From assembly GCA_001797315.1 (NCBI GenBank), contig MGPC01000006.1, positions 40,087-104,086 on the forward strand: 64,000 nucleotides of DNA. Reading direction: 5' to 3'. The position numbers and the translations under genes were made by a program. This DNA is from Curvibacter sp. GWA2_64_110 (GTDB lineage: Bacteria; Pseudomonadota; Gammaproteobacteria; Burkholderiales; Burkholderiaceae_C). Positions 36,237 to 46,322 of the stretch are shown in pieces; position 1 is the first letter of the stretch, and every line of letters starts with the position of its first letter. Below the pieces are notes generated by a model. It was not told the DNA's origin, made no database searches, and saw only the letters and a program-made list of their open reading frames with translations.

Positions 36237-37241
36237 CTACTTGCTGTGGCTCAGAGCGTTGCCGAGCAGTTTGGAGGTGATGTCCACGATCTGGATCATG
36301 CGGTCGTAAGGCATGCGGGTGGGGCCGATCACGCCCAGCGTGCCCACCACCTGGCCGTCCACCTCGTAGGGGGCACTCACCACCGACAGCTCCTCGAACG
36401 GCACCACCTGGCTTTCGCCGCCGATGAAAATGCGCACGCCGTCGGCCTGGCCGGCAATGTCGAGCAGGCGCATGAGCTGTGCCTTCTGCTCGAACAGGTC
36501 AAAGGCGCGCCGCAACTGGCTCATGTCGCTGGAAAAATCGGAGATCGACAGCAGATTGCGCTCGCCGGCAATCACCACGTCCTCCTGCGCCTCGGACATC
36601 GCCTCGGTACCGACATGAACAGCCGCCTGCATCAGTGCGGCAATCTCGGAACGCAGCGTCTCGACCTCGCCCTGCAACTTTTCGCGCACCTGCTCCAGGG
36701 TCAGGCCCAGGTAGTGGGCGTTGAGGTAATTGGCCGCCTCGACGAGCTGGGACTGGGAATAGTCCGTCTCGGTAAAGATCACGCGGTTTTGCACGTCGCC
36801 GTCGGGCGAGACCAGGATGACCAGGATGCGCCGCTCCGACAGGCGCAGGAACTCGATGTGCCGGAACACCGAGGCGCGCCGCGGCGCCATCACCACACCG
36901 ACAAACTGCGACAGGTTGGACAGCAGGTTGGCCGCGCTGGAAATCACCTTCTGCGGCTGGTCGGGCGCCAGGCTGTGCGCGGGAAACTGCCCCTGCTGCA
37001 CGGTCAGCATGGTGTCGACAAACAGCCGGTAGCCGCGCGCGGTAGGAACGCGCCCGGCCGAGGTGTGAGGGCTGGCAATCAACCCCAGGTCCTCCAGATC
37101 GGCCATGACGTTGCGGATGGTGGCCGGCGACAACTCCAGCCCGGACGCGCGCGACAGCGTCCGGGAGCCGACAGGCTGCCCTTCGGCGATGTAGCGCTCA
37201 ACCAGCGCTTTCAACAACAACTTGGCACGATCATCGAGCAT
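36237..37241 (-). CDS. hrcA: Heat-inducible transcription repressor HrcA
   Basis: 334 residues. HrcA represses groESL and dnaK through CIRCE elements. The N-terminal winged helix ([36 protein letters not shown]) and the downstream GAF-like and insert domains ([23 protein letters not shown]) are all present. No CIRCE element lies in front of hrcA in this window. In related genomes hrcA, nadK and recN are neighbours; here four small genes separate hrcA from nadK. Confidence 0.96.
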   Translation of the reverse strand: MLDDRAKLLLKALVERYIAEGQPVGSRTLSRASGLELSPATIRNVMADLEDLGLIASPHTSAGRVPTARGYRLFVDTMLTVQQGQFPAHSLAPDQPQKVISSAANLLSNLSQFVGVVMAPRRASVFRHIEFLRLSERRILVILVSPDGDVQNRVIFTETDYSQSQLVEAANYLNAHYLGLTLEQVREKLQGEVETLRSEIAALMQAAVHVGTEAMSEAQEDVVIAGERNLLSISDFSSDMSQLRRAFDLFEQKAQLMRLLDIAGQADGVRIFIGGESQVVPFEELSVVSAPYEVDGQVVGTLGVIGPTRMPYDRMIQIVDITSKLLGNALSHSK

Positions 37242-37295
37242 GGCTTCATTCTAATGATGTTGGTCAGAAGCAGAGGCTCGAGGTTCGAGCGCAGA

Positions 37296-37634
37296 TCAGG
37301 CTTTGCTGTACAGCCCCAGATCAGCCCGCACTCCCAGGGCCTGCATGAAGGCAGACCGATCGAAACCTTCTTCTTCGTATTTCTTCTGCATGACCGCCGT
37401 GGCCGCAGCAACGGCCTGGGTATTCACCCACTCGACAAGGGTCACCACATTGAATTCCCCGGGACCGCCGGTCTGGGTCAGAACCAGGTTCTGCTGGCAT
37501 CCCGGTAGAGCACCCAGCGTTTGCCGCACCCGGTGCACTTGTTCGAGGAACGCAGGCAGCGCAGCCGCTGGCACCGCAAATTTATCGATCCGAAACACCG
37601 GAGCCGAAGGATTGGTTGAAGGTCTGGTTGTCAT
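37296..37634 (-). CDS. Antibiotic-biosynthesis-monooxygenase-like protein
   Basis: 112 residues from the ATG at 37634, which has AGGAG eight bases upstream. The sequence (VFRIDKFAVPAAALPAFLEQ, FNVVTLVEWVNTQAVAAATA) fits the dimeric ABM ferredoxin-like fold; members oxidise aromatic or quinone substrates, or degrade haem. It is divergent from soxR with a SoxR box in the shared promoter, so it is probably induced by redox-cycling compounds and may act on them. Confidence 0.78.
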   Translation of the reverse strand: MTTRPSTNPSAPVFRIDKFAVPAAALPAFLEQVHRVRQTLGALPGCQQNLVLTQTGGPGEFNVVTLVEWVNTQAVAAATAVMQKKYEEEGFDRSAFMQALGVRADLGLYSKA

Positions 37635-37689
37635 CTGAAAAACTCCTGTAATCCGCGCGCGACATGCCCGCGGAAACGACACTCTAAAA

Positions 37690-37707
37690 CCTCAAGTAAA
37701 CTTGAGG
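37690..37707. promoter_or_regulatory. SoxR box
   Basis: CCTCAAGTAAACTTGAGG differs from the 18-bp SoxR operator of E. coli (CCTCAAGTTAACTTGAGG) at one central base. It sits between the divergent monooxygenase-like gene and soxR. Confidence 0.9.
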
Positions 37708-37721
37708 TCAAGGGGTGCCCG

Positions 37722-38201
37722 ATGAAAACCACACTGGAACAAGCCGGAATTTTTCCAACGCTCTCTGTCGGCGAGGTGGCGCGTCGCAGCGGCGTACCTG
37801 TATCGACCCTGCACTTCTACGAAACCAAGGGCCTGATCAGCAGTTCGCGAACCCAGGGCAACCAACGCCGTTATGCGCGCGATGTGTTGCGTCGCGTCGC
37901 GTTCATCCGCGTGGCACAGCGGGTGGGCATTGCGCTGTCTGACATAGAGGCGGCATTGGCAACCCTGCCCGCCACAGCGGCGCCTGGACGCGAGGACTGG
38001 GAGCGGCTGTCTTCCGCCTGGCGCGCCGATCTGGACGAACGCATGGCTCAACTCAAGAAGTTGCGCGACACGCTGGACGACTGCATCGGCTGCGGCTGCC
38101 TGTCCATTGATCGCTGCCGGCTGCGCAACCCTTTCGACAAGCTGGCAGCAAAAGGACCCGGCCCTCAGCGCTTGTGGGTTGGGCGTCAGGACACGGACTG
38201 A
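37722..38201 (+). CDS. soxR: Redox-sensing activator SoxR
   Basis: 159 residues, MerR family. The winged helix (LSVGEVARRSGVPVSTLHFYETKG) and dimer helix lead to the [2Fe-2S] ligand cluster CIGCGCLSIDRC, with the CX2CXCX5C spacing that defines SoxR. Oxidation of the cluster by redox-active compounds switches it to an activator. Outside the enterics SoxR typically controls small efflux or monooxygenase genes rather than soxS; the adjacent SoxR box and monooxygenase-like gene fit that pattern. Confidence 0.96.
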   Translation: MKTTLEQAGIFPTLSVGEVARRSGVPVSTLHFYETKGLISSSRTQGNQRRYARDVLRRVAFIRVAQRVGIALSDIEAALATLPATAAPGREDWERLSSAWRADLDERMAQLKKLRDTLDDCIGCGCLSIDRCRLRNPFDKLAAKGPGPQRLWVGRQDTD

Positions 38202-38425
38202 ACGCAGCCAAATGAGCCTTGCGCCACCCGAGACCGGTCCGCCACCCACAGCGGCTCCCGGTCGCTTTCAGTTTGACGACAGGGTGTCCTCAAAAGACCG
38301 AATTTACTTATCCTGCGTCGTCAGGGTAACCCGCCTTGGAAATTGGCCGGCGTCCTGGACTCTATTGGCATGATCTGAAAAAACCCGATCATCCATGGAC
38401 AGCCTTGATGAGAGTTCGCATGGTT

Positions 38426-38809
38426 CTACCGGCAGCTTTGGCTCGCCTCCAGGCCTACGTCGCCAAGGCTCCACTTCCTGCCGCCGGAGCGCTCTTTCGG
38501 AGCCACTAGATCAACACATGTCCCCAAGGCAAACTCAGCCTTGGAAGGTGCATCAAGCGTTTCCCCTTCCACCGTATTGATCTTGTAATAAAAGTACTTG
38601 GGAGTGCCTTCAAGATGCGCCAGCATCACGCCCATGGGGCCCAGCATTGAGCGGGTGTAGTCTTCGCTCACCGCCCACTTAGGCTCCGCCGGAATATCGG
38701 TGCGCCCAATCACTTTTCCAGTGAATACCTGTGTGTCAGGTCCTCGGGCTACTGTGCCGGCGCAGCCAGCGAGAAAGACACAAATCAATGCGAAGAAGCC
38801 TGATTTCAT
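38426..38809 (-). CDS. Small lipoprotein of unknown function
   Basis: 127 residues. The N-terminus is a lipoprotein signal (MKSGFFALICVFLAGCAG, lipobox LAGC, Cys16). The mature part has no domain I recognise; FTGKVIGRTDIPAEPKWAVS and YYKINTVEGETLDAP suggest a small beta-rich protein, and two later cysteines (in GTCVDL and the penultimate position) may pair. The 224 bp between soxR and this gene's 3' end contain nothing I can identify. Confidence 0.65.
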   Translation of the reverse strand: MKSGFFALICVFLAGCAGTVARGPDTQVFTGKVIGRTDIPAEPKWAVSEDYTRSMLGPMGVMLAHLEGTPKYFYYKINTVEGETLDAPSKAEFALGTCVDLVAPKERSGGRKWSLGDVGLEASQSCR

Positions 38810-38948
38810 TTTTTCGATCCCCCCTTTGTTTGTTGCGAAATATTCGCTTGCGTCATTCTATGGAGCAACCTAGGCCATTGCACGTCAGAATCAATGCAAA
38901 AAGTGCCCTGTAGCCGACGAGGAAGCTTTTTAATGTTGTAATTTGCGC

Positions 38949-39845
38949 ATGACATCGAAATTCCAGCAGGTGGCTCTGATCGGCAAGTACCAGGCTGCAC
39001 CGACCGGTGGCAGCGGCGCCTCATCGCGCCCGGCACTGGAGGACATCGCCCGTTTCCTGCAGGCACAAGGTTGCGAAGTAGTCTTGGAAGCGCAGACCGC
39101 CGACAACACCGGCATCACCGGCTACCCTGTGATGGATGTGGAAGCCATCGGCCACCATTGCGACCTCGGCTTGGTGGTGGGTGGTGACGGCACGATGCTG
39201 GGCATCGGCCGCCAGTTGGCGCGTTACAAGGTGCCGCTGATCGGCATCAACCACGGGCGTCTGGGCTTCATCACCGACATCCCCTTCGGCAGCGTCGAGG
39301 CCACGCTCACCCCCATGCTGCGCGGCGAATACGCGGAAGACCTGCGCAGCCTGATGCAGGCACGCGTGATGCGCGGCAGCGAATGCATTTTCGACACCCA
39401 GGCCATGAACGATGTGGTGGTGCACCGCGGCGGCACTTCCGGCATGGTCGAGTTGCGCGTCGAGGTCGACGGCAACTTCGTCGCCAACCAGCGCGCAGAC
39501 GGTCTGATCATCGCCACCCCGACCGGCTCCACCGCCTACTCGCTGTCGGCCGGCGGCCCCATCCTGCACCCCTCGATCGCGGGTTGGGTATTGGCCCCGA
39601 TTGCGCCGCATACCTTGACCAACCGTCCTGTCGTGATTGCCGAGGATTCCGAGATCGCCATCGAGATCGTCGCCGGCCGCGATGCCAGCGCCAATTTCGA
39701 CATGCAGTCGCTGGCCTCACTGCAGCACGGTGACCGGGTCATCGTGACCCGCTCCGAACACCAGGTGCGTTTTCTGCACCCCCGGGGCTGGACCTTTTTC
39801 GATACGTTGCGGCAAAAGCTGCACTGGAACGAGGGAGTGGCCTGA
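38949..39845 (+). CDS. nadK: NAD kinase
   Basis: 298 residues from the ATG at 38949. It phosphorylates NAD to NADP. The GGDGT motif (78-82 in [15 protein letters not shown]), [11 protein letters not shown], the [23 protein letters not shown] block and the C-terminal region are intact. It is followed two bp later by recN, as in related genomes. Confidence 0.96.
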   Translation: MTSKFQQVALIGKYQAAPTGGSGASSRPALEDIARFLQAQGCEVVLEAQTADNTGITGYPVMDVEAIGHHCDLGLVVGGDGTMLGIGRQLARYKVPLIGINHGRLGFITDIPFGSVEATLTPMLRGEYAEDLRSLMQARVMRGSECIFDTQAMNDVVVHRGGTSGMVELRVEVDGNFVANQRADGLIIATPTGSTAYSLSAGGPILHPSIAGWVLAPIAPHTLTNRPVVIAEDSEIAIEIVAGRDASANFDMQSLASLQHGDRVIVTRSEHQVRFLHPRGWTFFDTLRQKLHWNEGVA

Positions 39846-39847
39846 CC

Positions 39848-41497
39848 GTGAGCCTCAAGCGCATCGTCCTGCGGGATTTCGTCATCGTCAGCGAACTCGA
39901 GCTCGACCTGGCGGGCGGCTTCACCGTGCTCACCGGTGAAACCGGCGCCGGCAAGTCGATCCTGATCGATGCGCTACAACTGGTGACTGGCGCCCGCGCC
40001 GACACCGGCGTCATCCGTGAAGGCGCCAGCCGCACCGAAGTCAGTGCCGAATTCGACGGCGCCACGGCCTTGCAGGGCTGGCTGGAAGAGGCCGGTTTCG
40101 AGCCCGGCGACAGCCTGCTGCTGCGCCGCACGGTCGACACGCAGAGCAAGAGCCGCGCCTGGGTCAACGGCAGCCCGGCCACCGCCACCCAGCTGCGCGA
40201 AATCGGCGAGCAGTTGCTCGACATCCATGGCCAGCACGCCTGGCAGAGCCTGACCCGGCCGGACGCCGTGCGCGGCCTGCTCGACGCCTATGCCCGCATC
40301 GACACCAGCCGACTCACGACGCTGTGGCAGCAATGGCGCCAGGCGCAGACCACCCTGAGCGAGGCGCGCAGTGCGCAGGACTCGCTGCAGCGCGAACGCG
40401 AACGCCTGAGCTGGCAGATCGGCGAAGTGGAAAAGCTGGCACCCCAGCCTGGCGAATGGGAAGAGCTCAACACCGACCACAGCCGCCTGGCCCACGCCCA
40501 AGCCCTGCTCGATGCCGCGCAGAGCGCATTGGATGCCTTGGAAGGCGAGGAAGGCAGCGCCGCATCGGCTTTGAGCGTCGCCCACCAGTCGCTACAAAAT
40601 CAGGAGCATCTGGAGCCAGATTTCAAAGGACTGACAGAGATTCTTGCCTCCAGCCTGGCGCAGGTGGAGGACAGCGTGCACACCTTGCGCACCTACCTGC
40701 GCCGCACCGATCTGGACCCCGAGCGTCTGGCCGAACTCGATGCGCGCCTGACGCAGTGGGTGTCGCTGGCGCGCCGCTACAAACGAACACCGGAAGAACT
40801 GGCCGCCACCTTGGCCGCCTGGAAGGAAGAGTTGAGCCGGCTCGATGCGGCCGCCGACCTGGCCGGCCTGGAAGCGGCCGAACAGCAGGCCCAGGGCGCC
40901 TACATGGAAGAGGCCAAAACCATTTCCAAGGCGCGCAGCAAGACCGCCCCGCAGCTGGCCAAGGCCATCACCCTGGCCATGCAGGGCCTGGGCATGCAGG
41001 GCGGGCTGTTTGAAGTAGCCTTGAACAAAACGGCCCAGCCCATGCAAAGCGGGCTGGAAGAGGTGACCTTTCTGGTCGCAGGACATGCCGGCAGCACGCC
41101 GCGCCCGGTGGGCAAGGTAGCGTCGGGCGGCGAACTCTCGCGCATCGCACTGGCGATTGCGGTGACCACCAGCCAGCTCGGCACGGCGCAGACACTGATC
41201 TTCGACGAGGTCGATTCCGGCGTCGGCGGCGCCGTGGCCGAGACGGTGGGCAAGCTCATGCGTCAACTCGGCCGCGACCGCCAGGTACTGGCCGTGACCC
41301 ACCTGCCCCAGGTCGCCGCCTGCGCCGACCATCATCTGGTGGTGGCCAAACAGCGGCAGGGCCAGGCCACGCTGAGCAGCGTGGCAGCCGCGCAGGGCGA
41401 ACAGCGGGTGGCCGAGATCGCGCGCATGCTCGGTGGCGAGCGCCTGTCGGGCACGACGCTGGCACATGCCAAGGAAATGCTGCAGTCGCAGGGCTGA
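39848..41497 (+). CDS. recN: DNA repair protein RecN
   Basis: 549 residues from a GTG at 39848. An SMC-like ATPase for double-strand-break repair. Walker A LTGETGAGKSILIDAL (near residue 35), long central coiled coils, the ABC signature VASGGELSRIALAI and Walker B TLIFDEVDSGVGG, followed by a switch histidine (VTHLPQVAA). Start is two bp after the nadK stop, implying a shared transcript. Confidence 0.96.
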   Translation: MSLKRIVLRDFVIVSELELDLAGGFTVLTGETGAGKSILIDALQLVTGARADTGVIREGASRTEVSAEFDGATALQGWLEEAGFEPGDSLLLRRTVDTQSKSRAWVNGSPATATQLREIGEQLLDIHGQHAWQSLTRPDAVRGLLDAYARIDTSRLTTLWQQWRQAQTTLSEARSAQDSLQRERERLSWQIGEVEKLAPQPGEWEELNTDHSRLAHAQALLDAAQSALDALEGEEGSAASALSVAHQSLQNQEHLEPDFKGLTEILASSLAQVEDSVHTLRTYLRRTDLDPERLAELDARLTQWVSLARRYKRTPEELAATLAAWKEELSRLDAAADLAGLEAAEQQAQGAYMEEAKTISKARSKTAPQLAKAITLAMQGLGMQGGLFEVALNKTAQPMQSGLEEVTFLVAGHAGSTPRPVGKVASGGELSRIALAIAVTTSQLGTAQTLIFDEVDSGVGGAVAETVGKLMRQLGRDRQVLAVTHLPQVAACADHHLVVAKQRQGQATLSSVAAAQGEQRVAEIARMLGGERLSGTTLAHAKEMLQSQG

Positions 41498-41515
41498 CAA
41501 GAAGGACGTTTCACG

Positions 41516-42391
41516 ATGGCCATGGAAATCGTCCTCATCACCGGCATGTCCGGTTCCGGCAAGTCGGTGGCGCTCAATGCGCTGGAAGATGCCGGCTATT
41601 ACTGCGTCGACAACCTGCCACCCGAACTGCTGCTGCCCTTCGTCACACTGGAGCAGGAACACGGGGCCAGCCGCGTGGCGATTGCCATGGACGTGCGCAG
41701 CGCCACCTCGCTACCGCAGGTGCCGGCTTTGCTCACCACACTGCGCGGGCAAGGCGTCACCATCACACCCTTGTTCCTCGACGCGGCGACCGACACGCTG
41801 GTGCGGCGCTACTCGGAGACACGGCGCAAGCACCCGCTGTCGCAGGCCATGCCGGCGGCCACCTCGCCGGACCTGACCCGCGCGCTGGTCGATGCCATCG
41901 AGCTGGAACGCGAGCTGCTCAGCGCCCTGCGCGAACAGGCCCATGTGATCGATACCAGCCTGATCCGGCCTTCGCAGCTGCAGGGCTACATCAAGGACGT
42001 GATCTCGGTGCCGGGCAGCCAGCTCACGCTGGTGTTCGAATCGTTTGCCTTCAAACGCGGCATCCCGGTCGATGCCGACTACGTGTTCGACATCCGCATG
42101 CTGCCCAACCCGCACTACGAGCCGGAATTGCGCCCGCTGACCGGCAAGGACGCAGCCGTGATCGATTTCCTGCAGGCCCAACCCGATGCGGGGCTGATGC
42201 TGGAGCACATCGCGCAGTTTCTTGATCACTGGCTCGACGCCATGTCGCGCAACCACCGCAGCTATGTGACGGTGGCGATCGGCTGCACCGGTGGGCAGCA
42301 CCGCTCGGTCTATCTGGTCGAGGAGCTGGCGCGGCGCTTCAGTTCGCGCTGGACCACACTCAAGCGGCACCGCGAACTCGACGCGGGTTGA
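41516..42391 (+). CDS. rapZ: RNase adapter protein RapZ
   Basis: 291 residues. Walker [18 protein letters not shown] at the N-terminus and the C-terminal domain ([38 protein letters not shown]) match RapZ/YvcJ. In E. coli it binds GlcN6P and guides RNase E to the GlmZ sRNA; other bacteria use it more broadly. AAGGA precedes the start; a second in-frame ATG is two codons later. Confidence 0.95.
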   Translation: MAMEIVLITGMSGSGKSVALNALEDAGYYCVDNLPPELLLPFVTLEQEHGASRVAIAMDVRSATSLPQVPALLTTLRGQGVTITPLFLDAATDTLVRRYSETRRKHPLSQAMPAATSPDLTRALVDAIELERELLSALREQAHVIDTSLIRPSQLQGYIKDVISVPGSQLTLVFESFAFKRGIPVDADYVFDIRMLPNPHYEPELRPLTGKDAAVIDFLQAQPDAGLMLEHIAQFLDHWLDAMSRNHRSYVTVAIGCTGGQHRSVYLVEELARRFSSRWTTLKRHRELDAG

Positions 42392-42422
42392 CACAAGCGG
42401 CCACTGGCCGAACGCTGCTTGC

Positions 42423-43454
42423 TCAACCCTTGTGGAGCAGCTTGCGCACCGGTGCCGGCAGCCCCAGCCGCGGCCAGACCTCCGCCGCATGCCAGGCGCC
42501 AGCCGAATTCAGCGCGCGTGCCGGCAACTGCACGCGCACCGGGTGCAGGTGCAGGTCCTTGTGCGTCAGCACATGGGTGAACACCACCTCGTCCTGCAAT
42601 GCCAGCCGGTATTTCGCCGGCACCGCCGCCTCCAACGCCGAACGGCTGTCGAACAGCTCGAAGCAGTACAGGCCGGCCCAGACACCGGGCATGGGTCGTT
42701 GACGCAACCAGACGGCGCCGTCGCGCGTCTGCGCCCACAACAGCCAGAGCGACTGCGCCGTGCGCTTGAGCTTGCGCATTTTCACCGGATAGCTTTCGGG
42801 TTTGCCTTCGCGCCGGGCCACGCACAACGCGGCGACCGGACAGGCCTGACAAGCCGGCTTGCGCGCCGTGCACACGGTGGCGCCCAAGTCCATCACGCCC
42901 TGGGTGTAGCGCGGCATGGCGTGCTGCAAGTCACGCCTGGGCAGCAGTTCGGTCGCCTGCGCCCACAGCGCACGCTCGTTGGCTGCCACTGCCAGATCGG
43001 CATCGAAACCCAGCACGCGCGTCAGCACCCGCTTGACGTTGCCGTCGAGGATGGCCACGCGTTCGCCGAAGCAGATCGAAGCCACCGCCGCCGCCGTGGA
43101 GCGGCCGATGCCCGGCAGGGTCTGCAGCGCCTCGGCGCTGCGTGGAAATTCACCGCCATGCAGCTTCACTACCAGCACGGCACAGGCATGCAGGTTGCGC
43201 GCGCGGCTGTAGTAGCCCAGGCCGCTCCACAGCGCCAGCACCTCGTCCAGGTGCGCCGCCGCCAGCGACTGCACGTCGGGGAAACGCTGCAGAAAGCGGG
43301 CAAAGTAGTCCAGCACCGTGGCCACCTGGGTCTGCTGCAGCATGATCTCGGACAGCCAGACGCGGTAGGGGTCGCGCGTGGCCTGCCACGGCAGGTCGTT
43401 GCGACCATGGCTTTGCTGCCAACGCACCACCGGCGTGGCCAAGTCGATTGCCAT
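42423..43454 (-). CDS. mutY: Adenine DNA glycosylase MutY
   Basis: 343 residues. It removes adenine opposite 8-oxoguanine. Catalytic Glu in WLSEIMLQQTQV, the HhH-GPD (LPGIGRSTAAAVASI, then FGERVAILDGNVKRVL with the Asp) and the [4Fe-4S] ligands CTARKPACQACPVAALC (CX6CX2CX5C) are present, with a C-terminal NUDIX-like 8-oxoG-recognition domain. It is the last of a leftward series mutM / GTPase / mutY, so both GO-system glycosylases flank the GTPase. Confidence 0.96.
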   Translation of the reverse strand: MAIDLATPVVRWQQSHGRNDLPWQATRDPYRVWLSEIMLQQTQVATVLDYFARFLQRFPDVQSLAAAHLDEVLALWSGLGYYSRARNLHACAVLVVKLHGGEFPRSAEALQTLPGIGRSTAAAVASICFGERVAILDGNVKRVLTRVLGFDADLAVAANERALWAQATELLPRRDLQHAMPRYTQGVMDLGATVCTARKPACQACPVAALCVARREGKPESYPVKMRKLKRTAQSLWLLWAQTRDGAVWLRQRPMPGVWAGLYCFELFDSRSALEAAVPAKYRLALQDEVVFTHVLTHKDLHLHPVRVQLPARALNSAGAWHAAEVWPRLGLPAPVRKLLHKG

Positions 43455-43459
43455 CGTGT

Positions 43460-45427
43460 TCAGGCCTGCACCAGTTCCGGCACGGCCCTGGCCGCCGCGG
43501 GCGCCGCTTCCGGGGCACGGACGAGGTAGCTGGTCAGCTCCTGCAGCTTGCCGTCCAGCTGGTCCACGGCTTGGGTCTGCGCCTGGATTTCCGCAATGCG
43601 TTCATCCAGGCCGCCGGCCGCCTGCTGGATGCGATCGATCGCCTCGATGCGGCGGCTGAAGTTGCGGCGCCGCTCGCGCAGCTGGGCGTCGAGCTGGGCC
43701 GCGGCCGACTTGCTCCACAACTCCACGTCGCCCAGCGCGGTCTGGTGCATGCTACGCAGACGGGTGGAAAGGGCGCGCACCAGCCGGTCGGCGAACTCGG
43801 GCTGCGCCAGCCGGAAGGCATTGCCGATGCCGAGGTACTGCAGATGGCTGCGTTCGACCAGATCGAGGTCGTTGAGGTAGTCCAGCATCTGCGGCTCGGT
43901 CGGTGCCTGCAGGGAAAAACCGTGCTCGGCGTTGAGCTGACGGAACGTCGCCGCCAGCATGGACTGGATTTCGCCGGTCAGCGCCTGCACGCGCCGCAGG
44001 TTCTCGCGCAGGCGGTCGAAGGTATCGCCGTACGCCTTCTTGATGCCGAGCTTGAGCCCCTTGTGTTGCAGTGCCTGCGTCAGCTGGGTCATCTCCTGGC
44101 GCAAGGTGGTGGAGCCGAGCAGGCTGAACACGTCGCGCAGCAGCTTGAGGTGCACCGAGCGCACCGCGTGGATCTTGGCGCCGCTGAGGTCGAACTCGGC
44201 CTGCTCCTGCGCAATACGCGCACGCATGTGCTTGATGACGGTGGTGTTCTTGCCGCGCAGGCCCTTGAGCTCGAGCAGCTGTTCGGCCAGGTCGCGGCGG
44301 CGGATGTTGAGCACGCGGCCGGTCTCGAGCTGCAGATCGGCGATGCCCGATGCCACCGCCCTGCCCAGGATCTGCTGGCGCCGCCCCATGATGCGCCGCC
44401 CCAGTGCCTCTTCCAGCGCCGGCAAGCAGCTTGACTGCAGCAGGGCCTCGTCGTCGGTGACCTTGGCCACCAGCCCCTTTTGCGCCGAGATGGGATAGAC
44501 CTGCTCGCGCGCAATACCGAGGATCTCCGCCGTGGTCTCGCACTGGCGCTCGATCTGCATCTGGATCTGCGCCGGTGAACTGAGGGCGTCCCACAGCGAA
44601 TCGATCTTGTTGAGCACCACCAGCCGGGTGTCGGCATCGGTCGACTCGGTGATCAGGTGCTCGCGCCAGATCGCCAGGTCCGACTTGGTGACGCCGGTGT
44701 CGGCGCCCAGGATGAACACCACGGCATGGGCCTGCGGCACCAGGCTGACGGTCAGCTCCGGTTCGGCACCGATGGCATTGAGCCCCGGCGTGTCCAGAAT
44801 GACCAGGCCCTGCTTGAGCAGGGGATGGGCGATGTTGATCAGCGCGTGGCGCCAGCGCGGCACCTCCACCATGCCTTCGGCATCGGTGAGCGGATTGTCT
44901 TCGGGCGTCTGGCTGTCCCAGAAGCCGAGCGCGCGCGCCTCGTCCGGCGTCACGCGCAGGGTCTCGGCCACCTTCTCGAGCGCCACCGCCAGCTGCAGCG
45001 GATCGTTGACGTCGAGGTCGATGCGTGTCCACTTCTCGGGCACCATGCGCCATTCCATCAGCGACTGCGTCTGCAGCCGGGTCTCGATCGGCAGCAGGCG
45101 CAGGCAGGGCGGCACCTCGGCGTCATAGCCCATCTCGGTCGGGCACATGGTGGTGCGCCCGGCGCTGGCGGGCATGATGCGCCGGCCATAGCCGGCAAAG
45201 AAGATGGCATTGATCAGCTCGGACTTGCCGCGCGAGAACTCGGCGACAAAGGCCACCATGACCTTGTCGGAACGCACCTGGGTCTCCAGCCGGCGCAGCC
45301 GCTCCTCGACGGCGGCGTCGAGCAGCTCATGGTCCTTCATCCATTCGGCCAGCAGCTTCAGGCGCAGGGCGAACTCGCGCCGCCATGTGCCGTGCTGGTC
45401 GAACTTTTCGTTGAATGAGGTTGCCAC
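43460..45427 (-). CDS. Dynamin-like GTPase
   Basis: 655 residues from the GTG at 45427, which has GGGAG upstream; the frame is open further but overlaps mutM. The GTPase domain follows a 60-residue helical leader: G1 VAEFSRGKSELINAIFF (62-78), a Thr for G2 in RTTMCPTE, G3 VILDTPGLNAIG, and G4 VVLNKIDSLWD. The rest is mostly helical with coiled coils, ending in a segment with IAEIQAQTQAVDQLDGKLQEL. I see no clear transmembrane pair. Bacterial dynamin-like proteins remodel or protect membranes; a specific role here is unknown. Confidence 0.85.
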   Translation of the reverse strand: MATSFNEKFDQHGTWRREFALRLKLLAEWMKDHELLDAAVEERLRRLETQVRSDKVMVAFVAEFSRGKSELINAIFFAGYGRRIMPASAGRTTMCPTEMGYDAEVPPCLRLLPIETRLQTQSLMEWRMVPEKWTRIDLDVNDPLQLAVALEKVAETLRVTPDEARALGFWDSQTPEDNPLTDAEGMVEVPRWRHALINIAHPLLKQGLVILDTPGLNAIGAEPELTVSLVPQAHAVVFILGADTGVTKSDLAIWREHLITESTDADTRLVVLNKIDSLWDALSSPAQIQMQIERQCETTAEILGIAREQVYPISAQKGLVAKVTDDEALLQSSCLPALEEALGRRIMGRRQQILGRAVASGIADLQLETGRVLNIRRRDLAEQLLELKGLRGKNTTVIKHMRARIAQEQAEFDLSGAKIHAVRSVHLKLLRDVFSLLGSTTLRQEMTQLTQALQHKGLKLGIKKAYGDTFDRLRENLRRVQALTGEIQSMLAATFRQLNAEHGFSLQAPTEPQMLDYLNDLDLVERSHLQYLGIGNAFRLAQPEFADRLVRALSTRLRSMHQTALGDVELWSKSAAAQLDAQLRERRRNFSRRIEAIDRIQQAAGGLDERIAEIQAQTQAVDQLDGKLQELTSYLVRAPEAAPAAARAVPELVQA

Positions 45428-45468
45428 AATCTCTCCCGATGAGCTTTTCAATATAGCACTGCGGCCCG

Positions 45469-46284
45469 CTAGTTTTTCTGGCAGGCCGGACAGAAAAACG
45501 TCGAGCGCTGCCCTTGCCGGATGGCCTTGATCGGGGTGCCGCAGACCTTGCAAGGCTGGCCTTCGCGACCATACACCATGGCGTCGAGCTGGAAGTAACC
45601 GTTTTCGCCGCGCGCATTGGAGAAATCGCGCAACGTGCTGCCGCCCTTTTCCACCGCGCGCGCCAGCACATCGCGGATGGCCGCATGCAGCTTGGCCGCG
45701 CGCGGCCGGCTCAGGCGGGCCGCGCTCAGGGTGGGCCGGATGCCGGCCAGGAACAGCGCTTCGGAGGCGTAGATATTGCCCACCCCCACCACCACGTCGC
45801 CCGCTAGCAGCACCTGCTTGATGGCCGCACGGCGCGCCTTGAGGCCGGCATGAAAGGCCGCCTCGTCGAAGTCTTCCGACAGCGGCTCCATGCCGAGGCC
45901 ACCGAGCAGCTTGCGCGCCAGCGGCGCGGCCTCGTCGGGCACGAACACCACGGCGCCAAAGCGGCGCGGGTCGTTCAGGCGCAGGGTGCCGCGCGTGGTG
46001 ATCAGCTCGAAGTGGTCGTGCACGCCGCGCGCCGGCAGACTGCGGCCGAAGCTCAGGCTGCCCGACATGCCCAGATGCAGCAGCAGCAAGCCCTCGTCCA
46101 AGTCGAGCAGCAGGTATTTGCCGCGCCGGCGCACACCGCGCACGGTGCGGCCGCTCAGCTGCTGCACCGGCACGCCCAGAGGCCAGCGCAACGGCTTGCC
46201 CAGCATGGCCGAGACGATGCGCGCGCCGGCAATCCGGTCGGCAAAACTCAGGCGGGTAACTTCGACTTCCGGCAGTTCTGGCAT
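45469..46284 (-). CDS. mutM: Formamidopyrimidine-DNA glycosylase
   Basis: 271 residues. N-terminal [11 protein letters not shown] supplies the catalytic Pro2 and Glu3; Lys in [11 protein letters not shown] is also conserved. The H2TH region ([19 protein letters not shown]) and C-terminal zinc finger ([11 protein letters not shown]...FFCPACQ) are intact. It excises 8-oxoguanine and ring-opened purines and has AP-lyase activity. It is divergent from the TPR gene and upstream of the GTPase and mutY. Confidence 0.97.
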   Translation of the reverse strand: MPELPEVEVTRLSFADRIAGARIVSAMLGKPLRWPLGVPVQQLSGRTVRGVRRRGKYLLLDLDEGLLLLHLGMSGSLSFGRSLPARGVHDHFELITTRGTLRLNDPRRFGAVVFVPDEAAPLARKLLGGLGMEPLSEDFDEAAFHAGLKARRAAIKQVLLAGDVVVGVGNIYASEALFLAGIRPTLSAARLSRPRAAKLHAAIRDVLARAVEKGGSTLRDFSNARGENGYFQLDAMVYGREGQPCKVCGTPIKAIRQGQRSTFFCPACQKN

Positions 46285-46322
46285 GGGGAATGGAGCGAGC
46301 TGGCTTGGATTATTATGAGCCG

